Shown one piece after another: positions 16,612-22,064 of a stretch of DNA of 22,064 nt (the stretch's first letter is position 1; every line of letters begins with the position of its first letter). The stretch covers positions 1 through 22,064 of the forward strand of contig WGBJ01000151.1 in assembly GCA_015494385.1 (NCBI GenBank), in the 5' to 3' direction. Source of the stretch: Marinosulfonomonas sp. (GTDB lineage: Bacteria; Pseudomonadota; Alphaproteobacteria; Rhodobacterales; Rhodobacteraceae). The notes beneath the pieces are model-generated. The model was not told the origin of the DNA. It ran no database searches and saw nothing but the letters and a program-made list of their open reading frames with translations. Both the position numbers and the translations under genes were made by a program.

Positions 16612-17556
16612 ATGAACCATGTGATTAATAATCGCGGATTGCGCACGGCCCTAAGGGCTGTGACGCTATCCACCTTAACCGCATTCTGTTTCGGACTACC
16701 CGCAATTCAGGCAAACGCCGAAACGGGAACTGCAAAAAGTGTTGTTGAAAACAAGGGCGGCAATCAGCGGATCAATTCTTCTGGGAAACTGCGGATGCTA
16801 AGCCAACGAATTCCGGCCGCTGCTTGCGTTGCCACATATTCCGGCAATTCCGAAACGGCCATTCAGGCACTGGGCGCTTCCAGTGCCGAATTTGGCAAGA
16901 TTCTGAATGCGCTCACCGAAGGTGACCCGGAAATGGGTATTTCCGGGGCCGAGCACAAACGCCGGACGCTTGCCAAACTTGATGAAATCAAGGCCCTGTG
17001 GGAGCCATTCAACGCTGCCATCGACGATATTCTTGCGGGCAAGAATACCGAAGCCTCCATGAAGTATCTTTCCGAGAACAACATGGCACTCCTTGATGCG
17101 GCAAAAGCGTTGGTTACAGAAGAAACCGCCGAATATGCCAACCCGTATGAAATGACCGCAGAAAATGCCCTGCTTATCGATTTTGCCGGCCGCCAGCGCA
17201 TGCTGACCCAGAAAATCGCAAAGGAGAGCTGTGGTGTGGAAACGGGAAACCCATCTCTGGGGTCAGTTGACGACATGAAATCGACAATTTCCATGTTTGA
17301 AATGACACTTGGGGCGCTTCGGGATGGTATGCCCGCCGCCGGTGTCCAAGCCCCCCCGACGGAAGAAATACATGACAGTCTGGTCGCCTCGACCGAACAC
17401 TGGGCTGGTACCAAATCACTTCTGGAAAGCGTTACAGGCAAAGGTTCGATCGGCACCGAAAAGCAGGATCAGTTGTTTGACCTGCTGACCCAGGCGTTGA
17501 AAGAAATGAATACAATTACCGGTCTGTATACCGAATATTCCAAGTCGGATAACTAA
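16612..17556 (+). CDS. Secreted protein with two PilJ/NarX-type sensor modules and no output domain
   Basis: This 314-residue protein has a signal peptide cleaved near ANA|E (residue 36) and no later membrane helix, so it should be free in the periplasm. It contains two copies of the type IV pilus methyl-accepting chemotaxis N-terminal module (PilJ, PF13675). The first is marked by QRINSSGKLRMLSQRI (52-67) and the second by LIDFAGRQRMLTQKIA (188-203). The motif resembles the ligand-binding P-box helix of nitrate sensors NarX/NarQ. Normally these domains are joined to chemotaxis or kinase output domains; none is present here. The ATG at 16612 is chosen because it opens the signal peptide and follows a CGAGGA ribosome-binding site. 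It lies 69 bases after the PstS/OmpA gene, with no terminator between, so an operon is likely. Confidence 0.85.
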   Translation: MNHVINNRGLRTALRAVTLSTLTAFCFGLPAIQANAETGTAKSVVENKGGNQRINSSGKLRMLSQRIPAAACVATYSGNSETAIQALGASSAEFGKILNALTEGDPEMGISGAEHKRRTLAKLDEIKALWEPFNAAIDDILAGKNTEASMKYLSENNMALLDAAKALVTEETAEYANPYEMTAENALLIDFAGRQRMLTQKIAKESCGVETGNPSLGSVDDMKSTISMFEMTLGALRDGMPAAGVQAPPTEEIHDSLVASTEHWAGTKSLLESVTGKGSIGTEKQDQLFDLLTQALKEMNTITGLYTEYSKSDN

Positions 17557-17586
17557 GACTACCTTCCTTTGACGGCATTAATTCAG

Positions 17587-17621
17587 ACGCCCGGTTCACT
17601 TAGTGGATCGGGCGTTTTTTT
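17587..17621 (+). terminator. Intrinsic terminator after the PilJ-domain gene
   Basis: The perfect 7-bp stem ACGCCCG (17587-17593) and CGGGCGT (17609-17615) is followed by a run of T to 17621. It lies 30 bases after the stop codon and separates the periplasmic gene pair from the molybdenum hydroxylase operon. Confidence 0.85.
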
Positions 17622-17683
17622 GATCCCGCGTGGCTTGCCAGAGCATATCCAGTTCTATTGCACCCACCTGAGCGTCACAGGAA

Positions 17684-17713
17684 TTGACAAACTCTTGCCC
17701 CTCCTCATATCAT
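17684..17713 (+). promoter_or_regulatory. Candidate sigma-70 promoter of the molybdenum hydroxylase operon
   Basis: TTGACA (17684-17689) and TATCAT (17708-17713) are separated by 18 bases. They match the housekeeping consensus 6/6 and 5/6. The pair lies 46 bases before the GTG start, after the upstream terminator, where a promoter is needed. It was found by eye only. Confidence 0.5.
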
Positions 17714-17717
17714 TCGT

Positions 17718-17743
17718 GCGCTAACAATAAAAATTTATAGCGC
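17718..17743 (+). promoter_or_regulatory. Inverted repeat over the predicted transcription start (candidate operator)
   Basis: GCGCTA (17718-17723) and TAGCGC (17738-17743) are perfect 6-bp arms around a 14-base AT-rich centre. The repeat starts a few bases after the candidate -10 box and ends before the ribosome-binding site AGGGGGC. That placement suits a repressor operator; the regulator is not in the window. A leader-RNA hairpin is the alternative. Confidence 0.4.
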
Positions 17744-17759
17744 CAACAGGGGGCCATTC

Positions 17760-18575
17760 GTGACCTATTTCGCGCCCGATACATTGGACGATGCGCTTGC
17801 GCATCTGGACACCACCGCCATGTCGATTGTGGCGGGGGGGACGGATTTTTTTCCGGCAATGGGGGCGGCACCACGGGCGATACTGGATGTCAGCCGGATC
17901 AAAGGGCTGCGGGGGGTTTCACAGGATAATACAGGTTGGCGCATTGGTGCGGCGACAACATGGACCGATGTTATCACTGCTGATCTGCCCGCTGCCTTTG
18001 ACGGGTTGAAACAGGCCGCCTGCGAGGTCGGATCACAACAAATCCAGAACACGGGGACGATAGCCGGAAATCTGGTCAATGCCTCGCCTGCCGCTGACGG
18101 GGTGCCGCCGCTGTTGACGCTGGAGGCTCAGGTCGAGGTTGCCTCGGTTCGAGGCACGCGGGTTATGCCACTGTCCGAATTTATCACCGGCGTGCGCCAG
18201 ACCGCTTTGCAGGCGGGGGAAATTGTGACGACCATTCTGATCCCGCCGCAACCGGATCATACGCGGGCCGCGTTCAACAAACTGGGCAGCCGGAAATATC
18301 TGGTGATTTCAACCGCGATGGTCGCCGCCGTGATTGGTCGCGATGCACAGGGGCGGGTTGATCATGCCCGTGTAGCGGTCGGGGCCTGCTCGCCCGTGGC
18401 GCAACGCCTGCCTGCGCTGGAAGCAGACCTGATTGGCACCACCGCAGATGTGCAAATCACCGCCGCCCATCTAGCCCCGCTCGCCCCCATCTCTGACGTG
18501 CGCGGCAGCGGTGAATACCGGCTGGACGCTGTTGCCGAACTGATCCGCCGCACCATCGCAGGGGCCAGCGCATGA
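17760..18575 (+). CDS. FAD-binding subunit of a xanthine dehydrogenase family molybdenum hydroxylase (CoxM/XdhB type)
   Basis: This 271-residue cytoplasmic subunit passes electrons between the [2Fe-2S] centres of the partner and FAD. The N-terminal FAD-binding motif VAGGTDFFPAMG (about residues 24-35) and the second motif TIAGNLVNASPAADGVPPLL (about 99-118) are both present. A CO-dehydrogenase flavoprotein C-terminal domain begins near residue 167 (RAAFNKLGSRKYLVIS). The GTG start at 17760 follows an AGGGGGC ribosome-binding site. The stop overlaps the ATG of the molybdopterin subunit (ATGA), so the two are subunits of one enzyme. The substrate cannot be read from this subunit; context suggests an N-heterocycle. 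Confidence 0.9.
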   Translation: MTYFAPDTLDDALAHLDTTAMSIVAGGTDFFPAMGAAPRAILDVSRIKGLRGVSQDNTGWRIGAATTWTDVITADLPAAFDGLKQAACEVGSQQIQNTGTIAGNLVNASPAADGVPPLLTLEAQVEVASVRGTRVMPLSEFITGVRQTALQAGEIVTTILIPPQPDHTRAAFNKLGSRKYLVISTAMVAAVIGRDAQGRVDHARVAVGACSPVAQRLPALEADLIGTTADVQITAAHLAPLAPISDVRGSGEYRLDAVAELIRRTIAGASA

Positions 18576-21292
18576 CCAATTTTACCCTGAACGGCAAACC
18601 TGTCTCCACCACCCCCGCCACCGGCGAACGCCTGTCCGAAACCCTGCGCGAAAGCCTTGGCGCGCGGGATGTGAAAATCGGCTGCAACGCGGGCGATTGC
18701 GGTGCCTGCACCGTGCTGCTGGACGGCACCCCCGTCTGCGCCTGCCTGACCCCGACCCAACAGGCCGAGGGGCGGCAGGTGCATACCCTGACCGGCCTGC
18801 AAGACGATGAAATCGCCGCCCGCCTGCGCGACAGCTTTCAGGATTTTGGCGCAGCCCAATGCGGCATTTGCACACCCGGCATGATGGTCGCCGCCGTGGC
18901 CCTGCTGCGCGAAAACCCCGACCCGACAGCGGAACAGGTGCAGGATGCCCTTGGCGGTGTGCTATGCCGCTGCACCGGCTACCGCAAGATTATCGAGGCC
19001 GTTCTGGCCACGGCCAACCCCGCCCCCGCGCTGGACGATCCTGTCGGCCACACCGGGGCCGCCATCCGTCGCCTTGATGGTCAAGCCAAGGTCGAGGGAC
19101 GCGAAGCCTTCGGGGATGACATCGCCCCCGCCGGCACGCTGGAAATCCTGATCATCCGCTCGCCATATGCCCGCGCCGCGTTTACGCTGGGCGATCTGGA
19201 CGGGTTCATTGCCGCGCATGACGGGGTCGAGGCCGTTCTGACCGCCGCCGACATCCCCGGCCAGAATTGCTTTGGCGTGATCCCCGATTTTGCCGATCAA
19301 CCCGTGTTCGCCGTGAACGAAACCCGTTTTCGTGGCGAAGCCGTTGCCGCCATCATCGCCACCCCCGATTTCATCCGTCAATTTGACCCCGCCGATTTTC
19401 CGGTGACATGGGAACAACTGATTGATGCCCGAACCATTGATCAGGCGCTGGACGCCAGCGCCCCGCAACTGCACGAAGGCCGCAAGGGCAACATCATGTG
19501 CGGCGGTTTCGTGAAATGTGGTGATCCACAGGCCGCGCTGGAAAATGCCGACATCACCGTTCAGGCCGATTTCACCACTGGCTTTGTCGAACACGCCTAT
19601 ATCGAACCCGAGGCCGGATTTGCGCGGATGGTCGATGGCCGCGTTGAAATCCACGCCTGCACCCAAGCCCCCGTTATGGACCGCGATGCGCTGGAACTGA
19701 TCCTTGCGATGGACGCCAGCCAGATCCGCATTGTCCCGACCGGTGTTGGCGGCGGTTTTGGCTCAAAGCTCGATCTATCGGTGCAGCCCTATCTGGCGCT
19801 GGCCACCCTGAAAACCGGCAAGCCCGTGCGCCTGACCTACAGCCGCACGGAATCAATGCAATCCACCACCAAACGCCACCCCGCACAGATCAGCCTGCAA
19901 ATCGGCGCCAAGGCGGATGGCACCCTGTCCGGTTTCAATTTCTTCGGCCATTTCAACACCGGCGCCTATGCCAGTTGGGGGCCGACCGTGGCCAACCGCG
20001 TGCCGGTTCACGCATCCGGCCCCTACCGCATCGCCGACTACCGCGCGGAAACGCAGGCGGTGCATACCCATTGCCCCCCTTCCGGCGCCTTTCGCGGCTT
20101 TGGCGTGCCGCAATCGGCGGTGGCACAGGAAACCCTGTTTGACGAACTGGCCGAAAAGCTGGGCATAGACGCACTGGAATTCCGCCTGCTGAACGCGCTG
20201 GACAACGGTGTGCCCACCGTCTGCGGGCAGGTGTTTGACCAAGGGGTCGGCGTCAAACCCTGCCTTGAGGCCTTGCGCCCCGCGTGGGAAACCGAGCGCG
20301 CCAAGGCGGCCGCGTTCAACGCCGATAACGAAACCCTGAAGATGGGTGTTGGCATCGCTGCGGGCTGGTATGGCTGTGGCAACACCTCTTTGCCCAACCC
20401 CTCAACCATAAAATCGGGCATTCGCGCAGATGGCACCGTGGTGCTGCATCAGGGCGCGATGGACATCGGCCAAGGGGCCAACACAGTGATCGCGCAAATC
20501 TTTGCCACGGCTTTGGGCGTGCCGGTGCAGCAAATCACCCTGATCGGGCCGGATACGGATGTGACGCCGGACGCGGGCAAAACCTCGGCCTCGCGCCAGA
20601 CCTATGTTTCGGGCAACGCCGCGCGGCTGTCGGGGCTGGCCCTGCGCACGGCCATTCTGGCTCAGGTCAACGCGGGTGATACGGCGGGGCTAACGTTTGG
20701 TGACGGGGAAATCACCGTCACCGATGGCGACCAAACCCACCGGATCGACCTGCGCCAACTGCCCACCGATGCCGAAGGCTACACCCTGCGCGCCGAAGAA
20801 ACCTATGACCCGCCCACCAGCCCGCTGGATGAAAACGGCCAAGGCATCCCCTATGCCCAGTTCGGCTATGCCGCGCATCTGGTAGTGGTGACGGTGGACA
20901 CAGCACTTGGGCTGGTCAAAGCGCAGAAATTCGTGGCGGCGCATGATGTGGGCCACGCCATCAACCCGATGCTGGTCGAGGGGCAGGTGCAGGGCGGCAT
21001 CGCACAGGGGCTGGGCATGGCCCTGATGGAAGAATACCTGCCCGGGCGCACCGAGAACCTGCATGATTACCTGATCCCGACAATGGGCGACATGCCCCCC
21101 GTGGAAACCCTGATCATCGAGCAACCCGATGCCCACGGCCCCTATGGTGCCAAGGGGCTGGGCGAACATGTTCTGATCCCTACCGCACCCGCCATTCTGA
21201 ACGCCATCTACAACGCAAGTGGAGTGCGCATCCGCCATCTGCCCGCCACACCGGCACGGGTGCGCGCGGCCATTCTGGAGGCCCGCAAATGA
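18572..21292 (+). CDS. Fused [2Fe-2S]/molybdopterin subunit of a xanthine dehydrogenase family hydroxylase
   Basis: This 906-residue cytoplasmic protein joins what are often two subunits. The N-terminal part is a plant-type ferredoxin domain with cysteines 38, 43, 46 and 58. An alpha-helical [2Fe-2S] domain follows with C97, C100, C132 and C134 (CGIC and CRC). From about residue 160 comes the molybdopterin-binding catalytic region, with GVGGGFGSKLDL, SGAFRGFGVPQ, GAMDIGQGANT and near the end GAKGLGEH, whose Glu is the expected catalytic base. All key motifs are intact. Enzymes of this family hydroxylate carbon next to ring nitrogen using water. Purine, nicotinate and related rings are the usual substrates, but the true one is unknown. 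It is coupled by four-base overlaps to the FAD subunit before it and to the Fe-S reductase-like gene after it. Confidence 0.92.
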   Translation: MTNFTLNGKPVSTTPATGERLSETLRESLGARDVKIGCNAGDCGACTVLLDGTPVCACLTPTQQAEGRQVHTLTGLQDDEIAARLRDSFQDFGAAQCGICTPGMMVAAVALLRENPDPTAEQVQDALGGVLCRCTGYRKIIEAVLATANPAPALDDPVGHTGAAIRRLDGQAKVEGREAFGDDIAPAGTLEILIIRSPYARAAFTLGDLDGFIAAHDGVEAVLTAADIPGQNCFGVIPDFADQPVFAVNETRFRGEAVAAIIATPDFIRQFDPADFPVTWEQLIDARTIDQALDASAPQLHEGRKGNIMCGGFVKCGDPQAALENADITVQADFTTGFVEHAYIEPEAGFARMVDGRVEIHACTQAPVMDRDALELILAMDASQIRIVPTGVGGGFGSKLDLSVQPYLALATLKTGKPVRLTYSRTESMQSTTKRHPAQISLQIGAKADGTLSGFNFFGHFNTGAYASWGPTVANRVPVHASGPYRIADYRAETQAVHTHCPPSGAFRGFGVPQSAVAQETLFDELAEKLGIDALEFRLLNALDNGVPTVCGQVFDQGVGVKPCLEALRPAWETERAKAAAFNADNETLKMGVGIAAGWYGCGNTSLPNPSTIKSGIRADGTVVLHQGAMDIGQGANTVIAQIFATALGVPVQQITLIGPDTDVTPDAGKTSASRQTYVSGNAARLSGLALRTAILAQVNAGDTAGLTFGDGEITVTDGDQTHRIDLRQLPTDAEGYTLRAEETYDPPTSPLDENGQGIPYAQFGYAAHLVVVTVDTALGLVKAQKFVAAHDVGHAINPMLVEGQVQGGIAQGLGMALMEEYLPGRTENLHDYLIPTMGDMPPVETLIIEQPDAHGPYGAKGLGEHVLIPTAPAILNAIYNASGVRIRHLPATPARVRAAILEARK

Positions 21293-22064
21293 CCGACAAA
21301 CCCGAAAAAATCCGCTGCGATGCCTGCCCCGTGATGTGCTATATCGCCGACGGAAAAATCGGCGCATGTGACCGTTACGCCAACCACGGCGGCGATCTGG
21401 TGCGGCTGGACCCGTTGACGGTGCTGGAAACCAGTCACGACAAACTGGTGCCGTTCATGAAGGACACCGACGGGTCCGACTGGGACGGCGACCTGCTGCA
21501 ATCGGAAAAATCGTTCATAACCGCCGTGGGTGCCGGCACCACCTACCCCGATTATAAACCCGCTCCCTTCATCGTTTCGCAGGATGTGGAAGGCGTGGAT
21601 ATGGTCACCGTGGTGACCGAAGGCATTTTTTCCTACTGCGGTGTGAAGGTAAAAATCGACACCGACCGCCATATCGGACACGAGCGCGAAGCGGTGCTGG
21701 TGGATGGCGAGCCGATCGGGCATGTGATGACGTCCGAATACGGCTCGAAAATGCTGTCACTGGGCGGGGTCGATCACCTGACGGGTGGCAGTAAAAAAGA
21801 GGGGCGCGTAACCTGTGACGCCCTGCTGCGCCTGTGCAATCGCGAGCCGGTCGAGATGCAGATCGGCGACATTTCCCTTGTGGTGCAGGCGGGTCAACCG
21901 CCGGTGATCAATGGCGAGCCGGAAAAACTGATGCGGGTTGGCTGTGGCTCGGCCACCATCGGGATGTTTGCCAAACAATGGGTCGATCATGTGGACGAGG
22001 TGGTGGTGGTCGATGACCATATCACCGGCGTTCTGTCGGAGCATCAGGCGGGCAAGCTGCTGGA
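21289..22064 (+). CDS. 6-hydroxynicotinate reductase-like iron-sulfur protein (cut by window end)
   Basis: The reading frame is open from the ATG at 21289 to the window edge, giving 258 residues of an incomplete protein. The N-terminus carries CDACPVMCYIADGKIGACDR, with cysteines 10, 13, 17 and 27, fitting an Fe-S cluster. Further on are TEGIFSYCGVKVKIDTDRHIG and MRVGCGSATIGMFAKQW. This matches my memory of proteins annotated as 6-hydroxynicotinate reductase, the enzyme that in Eubacterium barkeri reduces 6-hydroxynicotinate to 1,4,5,6-tetrahydro-6-oxonicotinate. The start overlaps the hydroxylase stop (ATGA), so hydroxylation and reduction of one substrate are likely linked. Substrate assignment is inference; proteins with this label in aerobes may act on other rings. 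Confidence 0.7.
   Translation, partial: MTDKPEKIRCDACPVMCYIADGKIGACDRYANHGGDLVRLDPLTVLETSHDKLVPFMKDTDGSDWDGDLLQSEKSFITAVGAGTTYPDYKPAPFIVSQDVEGVDMVTVVTEGIFSYCGVKVKIDTDRHIGHEREAVLVDGEPIGHVMTSEYGSKMLSLGGVDHLTGGSKKEGRVTCDALLRLCNREPVEMQIGDISLVVQAGQPPVINGEPEKLMRVGCGSATIGMFAKQWVDHVDEVVVVDDHITGVLSEHQAGKLL

Overview
The window looks like a chromosomal segment of an alphaproteobacterium of the Rhodobacterales (Roseobacter-type). The evidence is moderately high GC, an SMC protein of the length I recall for that group, an aerobic-type cobaltochelatase CobN, and the families around it (DUF1636, CbtAB, a secreted YbjN-domain protein, a PstS-like/OmpA fusion). No rRNA, tRNA, transposon, phage or CRISPR array was seen. 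The taxonomic call comes from family recognition, not from a marker comparison.

Layout. (1) 195-1495: a Cys-rich DUF1636 protein translationally coupled to CobD/CbiB, a late cobalamin enzyme. (2) 1560-2741: an MltB-type lytic transglycosylase that ends at a shared bidirectional terminator. (3) 2800-6815, minus strand: a small secreted YbjN-domain protein and the chromosome condensation ATPase SMC. The SMC reading frame is broken by one extra G in a G5 run. (4) 7035-13479, plus strand, divergent from smc: a cobalamin riboswitch followed by cbtB, cbtA, cobW, a GNAT acetyltransferase and cobN. The genes are tightly packed or overlapping, and this is probably one B12-repressed operon for cobalt uptake and insertion. 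(5) 13558-17556: four less familiar genes in a lower-GC stretch. They are two coupled cytoplasmic proteins that I cannot name, a periplasmic PstS-like/OmpA fusion, and a secreted protein with two PilJ/NarX-like sensor modules but no signalling output domain. A strong terminator closes the group. (6) 17760-22064+: the start of an operon for a xanthine-dehydrogenase-family molybdenum hydroxylase (FAD subunit, then a fused [2Fe-2S]/molybdopterin subunit). It is coupled to a 6-hydroxynicotinate-reductase-like Fe-S protein that runs off the window edge.

How the parts work together. Regions 1 and 4 serve B12 synthesis. CbtAB are predicted to bring in cobalt, CobW to act as a metal-handling GTPase, CobN to be the large subunit of cobaltochelatase, and CobD to add the aminopropanol side chain. 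The CobS and CobT partners are not in the window. Region 6 suggests hydroxylation and then reduction of an N-heterocycle, a route best known from anaerobic nicotinate fermentation.

The best candidates for something under-described are the four-gene block in region 5 and the reductive heterocycle operon in region 6. The smc frameshift is the clearest anomaly, and an assembly error is the most likely cause.
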